The notes: generated by a model not told the origin, from the letters alone. DNA of 64,000 nt from Bin87 sp034423115 (GCA_034423115.1 DAOUJD010000057.1:37802-101801), one strand, 5' to 3'. Numbered from the stretch's first letter, positions 26,541 to 35,514 are shown. Translations and numbers: made by a program.

Positions 26541-27887
26541 ATGCCGCTCACCGATTCGTCAGCCTTGAGAGTCGCCCGTCGTGCGGCCAGGGAGATCGCA
26601 CCCGGCGCGGTGGTGGCTCTGGACCGCGGTTTGCCGGAGTTGGTTGAGCGGGTTACGCAGGCGTCTTTGGGAGCCTGGTTTCTAAGGATCGATGGAACGC
26701 TGAATGGCGTGCCGCTGAGCGCGTCGGACGCTGCCGCAGTGCTACGTGGGGGTTATGTCGATCTCGCTATCGTTCATCCCGCGCGGGTAACCGCCTCGGG
26801 CGGTATCGTGGGTCGCCTCCATGCACGTGATGGTGGCATAGGCGCTCCTGGCAACGCCGTGGACCTCGCCTCCGGGGCGAAGCGAGTAATCGCGTTGCAT
26901 CCGCAGATCGGCGATGACGACGATCCATCGAATTGCTTGGTTCGCGATATAGATGGTGGGCAAGACGGAGTTGGATGTGCCGACACGGTGATCGCCGGCT
27001 ACGGGGTATTTGCTGTGGAGAACGGAGAGTTCATTCTCACCGAAGTTGGGGCCGGACAAAACGCTGGTGATGTGTTGTCGTTGATTAACAACCCATTGGT
27101 TAGAACGTCGTCATCGGGTGTTCGCGAGATGGATTTCGCGCCGCCGTCCGGGACACCGGCGTCCAAGATCTACCCTGACGGCCCAACAGCGTTATCCGAC
27201 GTGCCTGATGGGGCGACGGTTTTCATCGACGGTTTTGGCGGACCCGGGGGCATGGCCCATTACCTCTTGATTTCGCTGAGAGACCGAGGCAGCCGCGATC
27301 TGACTATTGTCAGCAACACGGCCGGGATAGCTCGGGTGGTGAGCTTTGGCACCCCACCCGGCCGGACCGCAATTGACCACAGCGTCCTGATCGAGAACGG
27401 GCAAGTTGCCAAGGCCATTGCATCGTTCCCAGTCTCGCCGTCGGTATCCCGCCCGTCGGAGTTCGAGCTGGCCTACCGGCGCGGAGAGGTTGACCTGGAG
27501 TTGGTTCCGCAAGGGACGCTGGCTGAGCGATTGCGGGCCGGAGGCGCAGGTATCCACGCTTTCTACACTCCCACCGGAGCGGGCACTCTGATCTCCGAAG
27601 GCAAGGAGTCCCGCACCATTGGTGGCCGTGATTACATCCTGGAATACGGCTTGCGGGCGGACTTTGCGATAATTCGCGCTCACAAGGCGGATACCAGCGG
27701 GAACTTGATATACCGGGGCACGTCCCGTAACTTCAACGCGGTGATGGCGCCCGCGGCCAGGGTCACCATCGCTGAGGTTGATGAGATCGTGGAGCCGGGC
27801 CAACTGGACCCGGAGGAGATTGTGACTCCCGGTGTTTTTGTCCAACGGATCGTGAAACGGCCCGAGGGTTTCACGGGTTACGAATAA
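26541..27887 (+). CDS. CoA-transferase fusion: degenerate B-type domain plus A-type domain
   Basis: 448 residues in two halves. Residues 1 to about 200 follow the subunit B fold pattern (ARRAAREIAPGAVVAL..., GGYVDLAIVHPARVTASG, GAPGNAVDLASGAKRVIAL, GCADTVIAGYGVFAV), but the catalytic glutamate motif (HSESG in the third gene) is absent, replaced by a stretch around LRIDGTLNG. Residues from about 200 to 448 are a complete A-type subunit with FIDGFGGPGG, VPQGTLAERLRAGGAG and YRGTSRNFNAV. The order B'-A is the reverse of eukaryotic SCOT (A-B). Most likely the A half works with the third gene's B subunit, while the B' half is structural or regulatory. Confidence 0.8.
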   Translation: MPLTDSSALRVARRAAREIAPGAVVALDRGLPELVERVTQASLGAWFLRIDGTLNGVPLSASDAAAVLRGGYVDLAIVHPARVTASGGIVGRLHARDGGIGAPGNAVDLASGAKRVIALHPQIGDDDDPSNCLVRDIDGGQDGVGCADTVIAGYGVFAVENGEFILTEVGAGQNAGDVLSLINNPLVRTSSSGVREMDFAPPSGTPASKIYPDGPTALSDVPDGATVFIDGFGGPGGMAHYLLISLRDRGSRDLTIVSNTAGIARVVSFGTPPGRTAIDHSVLIENGQVAKAIASFPVSPSVSRPSEFELAYRRGEVDLELVPQGTLAERLRAGGAGIHAFYTPTGAGTLISEGKESRTIGGRDYILEYGLRADFAIIRAHKADTSGNLIYRGTSRNFNAVMAPAARVTIAEVDEIVEPGQLDPEEIVTPGVFVQRIVKRPEGFTGYE

Positions 27888-27904
27888 CCGAAGGAGCGCG
27901 CCGC

Positions 27905-28576
27905 ATGGCTTTGGAAAAAGAGCGTCTTGACCGCGCCATCATAGCGATGCGGGTGGCCAAGGAACTGCCGCCCGGTGGGACCGTCAATCTTGGCATCGGT
28001 ATCCCGACGTTGGTGTCGATGTTCGTTGATGACGAGAGCATCGTTTTCTACCACAGCGAGAGTGGGGTGTTGAACTGCGGCCCGTTAGCCGAAGAGGGCA
28101 ACGAGGACATTGACCTGATCAACGCCGGCGGGCAATTCCTGGAGCAGGTGCCAGGGATGGCATACTTCTCCTCAGCAGACGCATTCGCCATGATTCGTGG
28201 CGGACACGTGAACGTAACGGTACTCGGAGCGCATCAGGTATCGGCGCGTGGCGACCTGGCGAACTGGATGCTGCCGGATCGGGGAGTTGGAAACATAGGC
28301 GGAGCGATGGATCTCGCAGCCGGCGCGGAGAAGGTTATCGTCGCCATGGAACACAACGACCGGGGTGGCAATCCAAAGGTGGTGGATGAATGCACGTTCC
28401 CGCTGACCGGCAAAGGATGCGTGTCGCTGGTGGTGACCGACGTGGCGGTGTTGGCCCCGACAGCGGACGGGATGGTGCTGCGAGAGACTGCGCCCGGCTG
28501 GTCGCCCGAGGACGTCCAGGAAATAACCGGTGCGAGGTTGATTATCCCCGAATCCGTGGCGGAGTACGAAGTATAG
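27905..28576 (+). CDS. Family I CoA-transferase, catalytic subunit B
   Basis: A 223-residue beta subunit of the 3-oxoacid CoA-transferase type, which carries the glutamyl-CoA intermediate. The N-terminal NLGIGIPTLVSMF (about 28-40), catalytic Glu52 in YHSESGVLNCGP, GGHVNVTVLGAHQVSARGDLANWM and VGNIGGAMDLAAGAEKVIVAMEH are all canonical. A CGAAGGAGCGCGCCGC-type leader places AGGAG about 8 bases before the ATG at 27905. It provides the only apparent catalytic B site for the two A domains encoded upstream. Confidence 0.93.
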   Translation: MALEKERLDRAIIAMRVAKELPPGGTVNLGIGIPTLVSMFVDDESIVFYHSESGVLNCGPLAEEGNEDIDLINAGGQFLEQVPGMAYFSSADAFAMIRGGHVNVTVLGAHQVSARGDLANWMLPDRGVGNIGGAMDLAAGAEKVIVAMEHNDRGGNPKVVDECTFPLTGKGCVSLVVTDVAVLAPTADGMVLRETAPGWSPEDVQEITGARLIIPESVAEYEV

Positions 28577-28584
28577 CCATGCCC

Positions 28585-28613
28585 TTGCGTGATATGGGGA
28601 ATTGCGCTAGCAT
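28585..28613 (+). promoter_or_regulatory. Promoter for sodN
   Basis: TTGCGT (28585-28590) and TAGCAT (28608-28613) with a 17-base spacer, in the 109-base gap before sodN; the predicted leader is about 65 bases. Confidence 0.5.
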
Positions 28614-28685
28614 TTTTGCCGAAATTATCCTGTGTTTGAGGGCATTTCGCCCTGCGCTTTCGCAATTGAAAGGAGTCTTACCACG

Positions 28686-29156
28686 ATGTTCAACCCCATC
28701 GCGTTCCTGAAGCCCCGAGCGGCTCACGCTCACTGCGACATCCCCTGCGGTATCTATGATCCAGTAGTAGCCAAGATGGCCGCCCAGACCGTGCAAAAGA
28801 TGGTGCTGCGGATGCAGAACCTTGAAGCTCCTCAGCCCGGCGCGCCCGCGGGTGAAAGGCAGTCTTTCGCCAACACGTTCTCCCGCTACGTAACGGTGAA
28901 AGAAGAGCACGCCGAGAAGTGTAAGGAAGAGCTGCGCATCCTTTGGGCCGACTACGCCTGGCCCAACACTGACGCAAATGACATCGCCGCCAAGTTCAAC
29001 GCGGCTCTCAAGCTGGCCGGACAGTGCAAGCAGACCGTCAGCATGGAGAACGCCGAGGCGCTGGTAGCGGCTTGCGACGACATCGCCACTGCGTTCTGGG
29101 CGACCAAAAACGTCGAGTACAGCGACCCCAACGCGGCGGCGCGCTACGGGACTTAA
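28686..29156 (+). CDS. sodN: Nickel superoxide dismutase
   Basis: Disproportionates superoxide using a nickel ion held in the N-terminal hook. The 156-residue precursor has a 15-residue leader (MFNPIAFLKPRAAHA), then His16-Cys17-Asp-Ile-Pro-Cys21-Gly-Ile-Tyr, the nickel hook; cleavage must expose His16 as residue 1. The rest forms the four-helix bundle. AGGAG lies about 9 bases before the ATG at 28686. The maturation peptidase SodX, often adjacent in other bacteria, is not present in the window. A palindrome 28 bases after the stop separates it from convergent recQ. Confidence 0.96.
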   Translation: MFNPIAFLKPRAAHAHCDIPCGIYDPVVAKMAAQTVQKMVLRMQNLEAPQPGAPAGERQSFANTFSRYVTVKEEHAEKCKEELRILWADYAWPNTDANDIAAKFNAALKLAGQCKQTVSMENAEALVAACDDIATAFWATKNVEYSDPNAAARYGT

Positions 29157-29184
29157 ACTACCTGCAACATTAGGGAACCTCTTG

Positions 29185-29215
29185 GGGGCGAATCCGCCTG
29201 TGGCGGATTCGCCCC
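29185..29215. repeat. GGGGCG-palindrome, copy 3 (longest arms)
   Basis: Perfect 14-bp arms (GGGGCGAATCCGCC / GGCGGATTCGCCCC) with a 3-base TGT loop, between the convergent sodN and recQ stops. It can form a very stable hairpin on either strand and probably serves as the shared 3' end, though no long T-run follows. Confidence 0.8.
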
Positions 29216-31083
29216 TATGCTTTTGCCGGTACCTGGGTGTCAAATTCCCGTATGGTCGCCACAAACGCCTCGCCGTAGCGCTCCAGCTTGGCCGGGCCTA
29301 CGCCCGACACCCGCAGCATCGCTTGTGGGCTGGTCGGTTTGGCCGCCGCCAAGCCCCGCAGAGTTGCGTCGCTGAACACCACAAACGCCGGCACACCTTC
29401 CGCATCAGCAAGCCGCCGACGCAACACGCGCAAGCGCTCAAACAGGCTGGTGTCGTAGTCCTTTATGACGGTCCTGCGTTCCAAACTCGGTTGCCGCCGG
29501 GGAGTCGCCTGATCGACCCGCATTTCCAGCGTCAGACTCACCCGACTCCGCAGCCAGTCCCTCCCGACGTCAGTCACGCTGACGGTGGGATATTCCCCAC
29601 CCGCACGCGCCAGCAATCCCCGTTCCACCAGGCCGTTGGCAATGTCCCGCAGCCCGTTGCGGTCATAATCGTCAACGATGCCAAACACGCTTAACTTATC
29701 ATGGCCCCATTCGCTAATCCGCTTGTCTTTACTGCCCAGAAGAACCCGGCTAACGTGGGCGATCCCAAAACGTTCGCCGGTGCGGATCACTGCCGAAAGG
29801 AATTTCTGGGCCACGACCGTCACATCTACCGTTTCGCGCGCTGACAGGCAAACATCGCAATTGCCGCAGGATTCGGTTCCCATCGCGTCGCCGAAATATT
29901 CCAGCAGAAACTTGCGGCGACAGGTACGGAGCCGGCCGTAGTCGACCATATTGCCCAATTGTTGCCGGGCGGCGCGATGCAAGTCGTCGTCGGATATTCG
30001 GTTGATGAAATAGTCGTGCCTGCGCTGGTCGCCCTCGCTGAAAAACAGTACGCAATCGCTGGGCAGGCCATCGCGTCCCGCTCGCCCGGTTTCCTGATAA
30101 TAGCCCTCGATGGACTTGGGCAGGGTGTGGTGGACCACCAAGCGAATATCCGGTTTATCGATTCCCATCCCGAACGCGATGGTTGCGGCGACTACCGGGA
30201 CTTCGCCATCGATGAACCGCTCCTGGGCGCTCCGCCGGGTGGCGTCATCCAAGCCGGCGTGATACGCCAACGCGGAATGTCCGTTGGCCGTAAGGTCGGT
30301 GGCAAGTTCCTCAGTGTCTCGCCGTGACAAGCAATAGATGATCGCGGATTGACCTTGCCGCTCGTTCAGCAAATTCAACAGAGCGTCGCGCGCGTTCTTC
30401 CTCGGAAACACCCGGTAGGTCAAATTGGGCCGGTCGAAACCCGAAACGAATTGAGCGCAGTCGCCCAGACCCAATTGCTGGACGATGTCGTTGCGCACCG
30501 GTTCCGTGGCGGTGGCGGTGAGCGCCATCACGGGTACATCCGGGAACTCCCATCGCAATTGAGACAACGCACGATAGTCGGGGCGAAAATCGTGGCCCCA
30601 CTCGCTGATACAGTGGGCTTCATCAATGGCGATTAGGCGCAGATCCAGAGTGCGCAGGAACCTCTGGAAACCAGGCATGGTCACACGTTCCGGGGCAGCA
30701 TAAAGGAGGTTTACGGCGCCGGACTGAACCTTGCGTTCCACGGCGGCGGCAGTCCGGTTGTCCAAACTGCTGTTGAGGAATTCGGCGGATATGCCATTGG
30801 CGCGCAGGGCGTCCACCTGATCTTTCATCAGCGCGATCAAGGGGGACACCACCAATGTTAGACCGCCGAGGGCCAATGCCGGCAATTGGTAGCAGAGGGA
30901 TTTACCGCCACCGGTGGGCATGACAACCAAGCCATGCCGGCCGGCCAGGGCATTGGAAATTATCGCGTGCTGGCCGGGCCGGAACTCGTCGTAGCCGAAA
31001 CGCTGCTTGAGCAGCCCGAGCAGGTAATCACCGAGTGCTGCCGTCATTTGCGTCAGCAGTACCGTTGGTTGTTCTGCTTGCAC
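29215..31083 (-). CDS. recQ: ATP-dependent DNA helicase RecQ
   Basis: A 622-residue 3'-5' superfamily 2 helicase. Walker A MPTGGGKS (Lys61), DEAH (154-157) followed by CISEWGHDFRPDYR, ALTATAT, YYQETGRAGRDG (motif VI), a zinc-binding RQC region with CRRKFLLEYFG...CGNCDVC, and a C-terminal HRDC domain (about 535-610) are all present. The start is 2 bases after the hemL stop, so it is read from the tetrapyrrole operon; an internal ATG 36 bases later is also possible. Why a helicase sits in a haem operon is unclear, and it may be only operon read-through. Confidence 0.95.
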   Translation of the reverse strand: MQAEQPTVLLTQMTAALGDYLLGLLKQRFGYDEFRPGQHAIISNALAGRHGLVVMPTGGGKSLCYQLPALALGGLTLVVSPLIALMKDQVDALRANGISAEFLNSSLDNRTAAAVERKVQSGAVNLLYAAPERVTMPGFQRFLRTLDLRLIAIDEAHCISEWGHDFRPDYRALSQLRWEFPDVPVMALTATATEPVRNDIVQQLGLGDCAQFVSGFDRPNLTYRVFPRKNARDALLNLLNERQGQSAIIYCLSRRDTEELATDLTANGHSALAYHAGLDDATRRSAQERFIDGEVPVVAATIAFGMGIDKPDIRLVVHHTLPKSIEGYYQETGRAGRDGLPSDCVLFFSEGDQRRHDYFINRISDDDLHRAARQQLGNMVDYGRLRTCRRKFLLEYFGDAMGTESCGNCDVCLSARETVDVTVVAQKFLSAVIRTGERFGIAHVSRVLLGSKDKRISEWGHDKLSVFGIVDDYDRNGLRDIANGLVERGLLARAGGEYPTVSVTDVGRDWLRSRVSLTLEMRVDQATPRRQPSLERRTVIKDYDTSLFERLRVLRRRLADAEGVPAFVVFSDATLRGLAAAKPTSPQAMLRVSGVGPAKLERYGEAFVATIREFDTQVPAKA

Positions 31084-31085
31084 CC

Positions 31086-32372
31086 TCAGTCCAGAGACGC
31101 GAGGGCATCGCCCACGGCGACGATGGTGCGGTCGATGTCGGCATCCGTGTGGGCGATGGAAACGAAACCGGCCTCGAACTGGGAGGGCGCAATGTACACG
31201 CCGCGCTCCAGAAGGGCGTGCATATAACGCCCATAAGTGGCGGTGTCGGACTGCTCGACCTGCGCCAGGGCGGAGACGGGGCCAGCATTGAAAAATCCGG
31301 TGAACATGGACGCCACCCGATTCACAGTGGACGGTATCTCTGCCCGCGCGAAAGCCCCGCTGACTCCATCGATCAACCTGGTGGCCGTCGCTTCCAGTTG
31401 GTCGTACACGCCGGGACGTTGCAGTTCGGTGAGTGTGGCGACGCCGGCAGCTACGGCCAGCGGATTGCCAGAGAGGGTGCCGGCCTGGTACATGGGGCCG
31501 AGGGGGGCCACTTGCTGCATAACTTCGCTGCGGCCGCCGTATGCGCCGACGGGAAGACCGCCGCCGATGATCTTGCCCATGGTGGTGACGTCAGGGGTGA
31601 CGCCGTAGAGTGTTTGGGCGCCACCGTAGGCCACGCGGAATCCGGTGATGACCTCGTCGAATATGAGCAGGGCACCGTTGGTTTCGGTCACGTCGCGGAG
31701 GCCCTGCAGGAAACCATCGGTAGGCGGAACGACGCCCATGTTTCCGGCGACCGGTTCCACGATTACGGCGGCGATGTCGTCGGGCCAGGCGTCGAAAAGA
31801 CCCTCCACCGAGGAAAGGTCATTATAAGTGGCGATTAGAGTCTCGGCGGCGTAGGATTCGGGGACCCCCGCGCTGGTGGGCACGCCGTGGGTCAACGCCC
31901 CGGAGCCGGCGGCAACCAGCAACGCGTCGGCGTGGCCGTGATAGTTGCCGGCGAACTTGACGATCTTGGAACGCCCGGTGTGGGCGCGGGCCAGGCGCAA
32001 GGCGGTCATGCACGCCTCGGTACCCGAGTTGACCAAGCGCACTGAATCGACTGAGGGGAGGGCATCGCAGATCATCTCAGCGAGTTGGACTTCCTGCTCC
32101 ACCGGGGCGCCGAACGACGTGCCATCCGCCGCAGCCCGCTGGACGGCTTCGACCACGGCGGGATGGGCGTGGCCCAACGCCAACGGCCCCCACGAGCCCA
32201 GGTAATCGATATATTCGTTGCCGTCCACGTCCCAAACGCGGGACCCGCTGCCCCGGGCGATGAATGGAGGGGTACCCTCCACGGCGCGGAAAGACCGCAC
32301 CGGGCTGTTGACGCCGCCCGGGATGACGCGCTGCGCCTGCTCGAAAAGTTGCTGGGATTTACCTTGCTCCAT
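31086..32372 (-). CDS. hemL: Glutamate-1-semialdehyde 2,1-aminomutase
   Basis: A 428-residue PLP enzyme (class III aminotransferase fold) that makes 5-aminolevulinate from glutamate-1-semialdehyde, the second C5-pathway step. SRVWDVDGNEYIDYLGSWGP near the N-terminus, FDEVITGFR, and the PLP lysine in TMGKIIGGGLPVGAYGG are canonical. It works with HemA encoded in the same unit. It is separated from hemB by a hicA-hicB pair; the gap to hicB is 64 bases. Confidence 0.97.
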   Translation of the reverse strand: MEQGKSQQLFEQAQRVIPGGVNSPVRSFRAVEGTPPFIARGSGSRVWDVDGNEYIDYLGSWGPLALGHAHPAVVEAVQRAAADGTSFGAPVEQEVQLAEMICDALPSVDSVRLVNSGTEACMTALRLARAHTGRSKIVKFAGNYHGHADALLVAAGSGALTHGVPTSAGVPESYAAETLIATYNDLSSVEGLFDAWPDDIAAVIVEPVAGNMGVVPPTDGFLQGLRDVTETNGALLIFDEVITGFRVAYGGAQTLYGVTPDVTTMGKIIGGGLPVGAYGGRSEVMQQVAPLGPMYQAGTLSGNPLAVAAGVATLTELQRPGVYDQLEATATRLIDGVSGAFARAEIPSTVNRVASMFTGFFNAGPVSALAQVEQSDTATYGRYMHALLERGVYIAPSQFEAGFVSIAHTDADIDRTIVAVGDALASLD

Positions 32373-32436
32373 ACTGTGTGATCTCCTCGGCTGCGTTGGA
32401 ACGGTGGAGTTGGTTGCGTTTGAGTTTCCGCAGCAT

Positions 32437-32649
32437 TTACGCGAGCATCAATCGTTCCCCTTTGGGTTCCGGTATCGGGTCCCCGAACTCTTGAGACGTC
32501 TCCACCCAGAGGCCAATTGCTTGATTGACGTTGTTCAGCGCAGCTTCCTGGGTATCCCCATGCGCCATACAGCCGGGAAGCTCGGGCACTTCTGCTACGA
32601 AGGCATCGTCGGCGTTGCTCCAATAGAGAATGATCTCGTACTTGTACAT
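32437..32649 (-). CDS. HicB-family antitoxin (type II)
   Basis: 70 residues, matching the short HicB partial-RNase-H fold: YKYEIILYWSNADDAFVAEVPELPGC, then HGDTQEAALNNVNQAIGLWVE. There is no separate C-terminal DNA-binding domain, unlike long HicB forms. Its ATG overlaps the stop of the upstream hicA-like gene by one base (TGATG). Predicted to neutralise the adjacent HicA and, in some systems, to autoregulate. Confidence 0.88.
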   Translation of the reverse strand: MYKYEIILYWSNADDAFVAEVPELPGCMAHGDTQEAALNNVNQAIGLWVETSQEFGDPIPEPKGERLMLA

Positions 32650-32912
32650 CAGTCTTCTTCCAGATGATACCTTTGCAATAACTGACGGACTTGCCTCACC
32701 TGATAAGGCTTGGCGTGATTACCGTCTCGTTGCAGGTTCAACCTTTCGGCCACTCCTTCTTTCCGGAATACATGATGACTGCCTCGCGTCCTCTCCGCAA
32801 ACCCTAGCCTGATCAGCAAGCCACGCAGGTCGTCGAATCGTATATTCGCATCTGAGCGACCATCGACAATCCGCTGCCGTAGCCGTTCGTAACGGCCAGT
32901 ATCTATACTCAC
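32649..32912 (-). CDS. HicA-family mRNA interferase toxin
   Basis: 87 residues with a double-stranded-RNA-binding-like fold. FDDLRGLLIRLGF at about 26-38, the catalytic His in RGSHHVFRKEG, and the C-terminal HAKPYQVRQVRQLL are typical of HicA. The N-terminus is about 20 residues longer than the shortest HicA proteins. Toxin-first order with a one-base overlap to HicB is the usual module layout. It is inserted between hemB and hemL in the same orientation. Confidence 0.88.
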   Translation of the reverse strand: MSIDTGRYERLRQRIVDGRSDANIRFDDLRGLLIRLGFAERTRGSHHVFRKEGVAERLNLQRDGNHAKPYQVRQVRQLLQRYHLEED

Positions 32913-32969
32913 CGGATAACGTCGCCGGAGACCGACTCAGACGTCCATCTCACCACATCTTGTTGCCGG

Positions 32970-33950
32970 TTATTCTCCGCGCAACCAGCGGGCTACCTCT
33001 TTAGCGTGGTAGGAGATGATGATGTCGGCGCCGGCGCGGCGGATGGCGGTGAGCAGTTCCATGGTGACGGGTTGCTCGTCGATCCAGCCGGCTCGGGAGG
33101 CGGCTTTCACCATCGAGTATTCGCCGCTGACGTTGTAGGCGGCCAACGGGTAATCGTAGCGCTCGCGGGCTTCCTTGATCACGTCCATGTAGGCCATGGC
33201 CGGCTTGACCATTACGATATCCGCTCCCTCGGCGATATCGGATTCGATCTCGCGCATGGCCATGCGGCGGTTGGCCGGGTCCATTTGGTAGCTGCGGCGG
33301 TCGCCAAATTGGGGCGTGGAATCGGCGGCGACGCGGAATGGGCCGTAGAACGAGGAGGCGTACTTGGCGGCGTAACCCATGATGGGCGTGTCCTCGTAGC
33401 CGTGGGCGTCCAGGGTTTCGCGGATGGCGCGTACCTGTCCGTCCATCATGGACGACGGGGCGACCATGTCCGCCCCCGCCTGCACCTGGGTCAGGGCGGA
33501 GCGAGCGAGCAATTCCAGGGTTACGTCGTTGTCGATGCGGTCGCCGTCGATGACGCCGCAGTGTCCATGATCGGTGTATTCGCACAGGCACACATCGCCG
33601 ATGACCATGAGGCCGGGCGCACGCTCCTTGATGGTGCGGGTGGCCTCCTGGATGATGCCTTCGGGATCGTAAGCGCCGGTGCCGATGGCATCCTTTTCGG
33701 GAGGCAGGCCGAACAGGAGGACGGATGGTATGCCAAGCTCCACAACCTCGTCGATCTCCTCGTTGAGGCGGTCGATGGAGGTGTGGTAGCACCCGGGCAT
33801 GGGCTCGATTTCCTCGCGGATATTTTCGCCATGGGTGACGAACATGGGATAGATAAAATTGGCGGCGCTAATGCGCGTCTCGCGCACCATGTCGCGGACG
33901 GGCGCTTTCTCGCGCAGGCGGCGCATGCGCAGGTCAGGGTGTTTCAACAT
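32970..33950 (-). CDS. hemB: Porphobilinogen synthase (delta-aminolevulinic acid dehydratase)
   Basis: Condenses two 5-aminolevulinates to porphobilinogen. 326 residues. The catalytic zinc cysteines are Cys121, Cys123 and Cys131 (DVCLCEYTDHGHCG), identifying a zinc-dependent type; the Schiff-base lysines are Lys196 (YAAKYASSFYGPFR) and Lys249 (MVKPAMAY). It follows the cobA-hemD fusion by 17 bases in the tetrapyrrole operon. Confidence 0.97.
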   Translation of the reverse strand: MLKHPDLRMRRLREKAPVRDMVRETRISAANFIYPMFVTHGENIREEIEPMPGCYHTSIDRLNEEIDEVVELGIPSVLLFGLPPEKDAIGTGAYDPEGIIQEATRTIKERAPGLMVIGDVCLCEYTDHGHCGVIDGDRIDNDVTLELLARSALTQVQAGADMVAPSSMMDGQVRAIRETLDAHGYEDTPIMGYAAKYASSFYGPFRVAADSTPQFGDRRSYQMDPANRRMAMREIESDIAEGADIVMVKPAMAYMDVIKEARERYDYPLAAYNVSGEYSMVKAASRAGWIDEQPVTMELLTAIRRAGADIIISYHAKEVARWLRGE

Positions 33951-33967
33951 GACGTCCCTCCAAGCGG

Positions 33968-35506
33968 TCAGCCTACGTGCTCAGCGGCAGCAGCGGTGAA
34001 ATGGTCCACCAGGGCGTCGGCCAACCCTTCGACGTTGTGTTCGGTGGCAACGATGTCCACCGTGAGTCCCAATTCCCGTGCGGTAGTGGCGGTTATGGGG
34101 CCAATACAAGCGGTGAGGCATTCATCCAACACGTGCCTGTCGTCGCCCAAGATGTCCAGCAGGTTCCGAACGGTAGAGGAACTGGTGAACGATACCACAT
34201 CTATACCACGTTGAAATGCATCGCGGGCGCGTTCTTCAATCCCCGATGGCCTGGTGTTGGTGTACGCGGGAACGCGATGAACATCGGCACCCAAATCCGC
34301 CAACCCCGACGCGAGGGCGTCCCGCGCGATGGCGGAGCCGGGCAGGAGCACGTACTTGCCGGCCCAATCGCGCCCGGATAGTTCGGCGATGACTTCTTCG
34401 GAAACTGACCGCTTTGGCACGAAATCGGGCTCAATGCCGCGGTCGCACAATGCTTGACCGGTGGCAGGGCCGATAGACCCGATGGTGGCGCCGGCAAAAT
34501 ACCGGGCATCCATCCCTAACGCGCGGAGGCGTTGCCAGACGTAGTCCACGGCGTTGACGCTGGTGAAAATCACCCAACGGTGGGGCATGCCGGCAGCCTG
34601 TTTCAGTGCCGAGTCGAGGTCAGAGTAGTCGTCGAGGGGGCTGATCTCTATGGAGGGCAATTCGACGGGTTCCGCACCGAGATCCGTTAGCAATTCGATG
34701 AGCCGGGATGCCTGAGTGCGGGAACGTGTGACCAGCACTCTCTTGCCCCAGAGGGGCTTTTGGTCGAACCATGCTATTTCGTTTCTCAGGCGCGCAACTT
34801 CGCCGATGACCACGATGACCGGAGCGCCGATTCCAGCCTGCTGGCCGCGCTCGACTATGTTTGACAGTTCACCGGTGATCGTGCGCTGGCGGCTCCAGGT
34901 GCCCCATTGGACCAAGGCGACTCGGGTTTCGGCCGACATGCCGTTTTCGCAGAGCGTTTGCACGATGCCCGGAAGGGTGGCCCAACCCATCAGGGCGACC
35001 AGGGTTCCGCCCGTTTTCGCCAAAGCGGCCCAATCGGTGCTGGTCTTGCCTTTGGTGGGATCCTCGCTCCCGGTGACGATGGTCACGGATGTTGAAACGC
35101 CACGATGAGTTACGGGGATGCCGGCGTAGGCGGCGGCAGCGACGGCGGATGTTACACCGGGCACCACCTCAAATGGGACTCCGGCGGCGGCGAGAGCCTG
35201 GGCTTCTTCACCTCCGCGTCCGAAGACGAAGGGATCGCCGCCCTTGAGTCGCACCACGATTTTGCCGGCCTGACCTTCGGCGACGAGGAGGTCATTGATT
35301 TCGGATTGGCGCAATGCCTGGCGTCCGCGTTCCTTGCCGACGAAAACGGTTTGGGCGTCGGGCGCAAGTTTCAGAAGTGACGGGTCCAGCAGGCGGTCAT
35401 AAACCACCACATCGGCCGCTCCCAACGCTCGCTCGCCCTTCCGAGTGAGGAGACCGGGGTCGCCGGGACCCGCTCCGACCAGATAGACCTTGCCGCTGCT
35501 CGCCAT
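33968..35506 (-). CDS. cobA-hemD: Fused uroporphyrinogen-III C-methyltransferase / uroporphyrinogen-III synthase
   Basis: 512 residues in two enzymes. Residues 1 to about 250 are the SUMT (CobA/CysG-C) domain, with VYLVGAGPGDPGLLT, VVYDRL, RLKGGDPFVFGRGGEEA and a VPGVTSAVAAAAYAGIPVTHR core; it methylates uroporphyrinogen III to precorrin-2 with AdoMet. Residues from about 255 are HemD, which cyclises hydroxymethylbilane. The ATG at 35506 is 8 bases after the hemC stop; the open frame extends upstream without homology. The fusion commits the operon's product straight to precorrin-2, the siroheme and cobalamin branch. Confidence 0.95.
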   Translation of the reverse strand: MASSGKVYLVGAGPGDPGLLTRKGERALGAADVVVYDRLLDPSLLKLAPDAQTVFVGKERGRQALRQSEINDLLVAEGQAGKIVVRLKGGDPFVFGRGGEEAQALAAAGVPFEVVPGVTSAVAAAAYAGIPVTHRGVSTSVTIVTGSEDPTKGKTSTDWAALAKTGGTLVALMGWATLPGIVQTLCENGMSAETRVALVQWGTWSRQRTITGELSNIVERGQQAGIGAPVIVVIGEVARLRNEIAWFDQKPLWGKRVLVTRSRTQASRLIELLTDLGAEPVELPSIEISPLDDYSDLDSALKQAAGMPHRWVIFTSVNAVDYVWQRLRALGMDARYFAGATIGSIGPATGQALCDRGIEPDFVPKRSVSEEVIAELSGRDWAGKYVLLPGSAIARDALASGLADLGADVHRVPAYTNTRPSGIEERARDAFQRGIDVVSFTSSSTVRNLLDILGDDRHVLDECLTACIGPITATTARELGLTVDIVATEHNVEGLADALVDHFTAAAAEHVG

Positions 35507-35514
35507 GGGACTTG

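Noticed and set aside
33001..34214. Open frames of 263 and 402 codons over hemB.
   Set aside because: Shadows of hemB in alternative frames; composition skewed and no domains.
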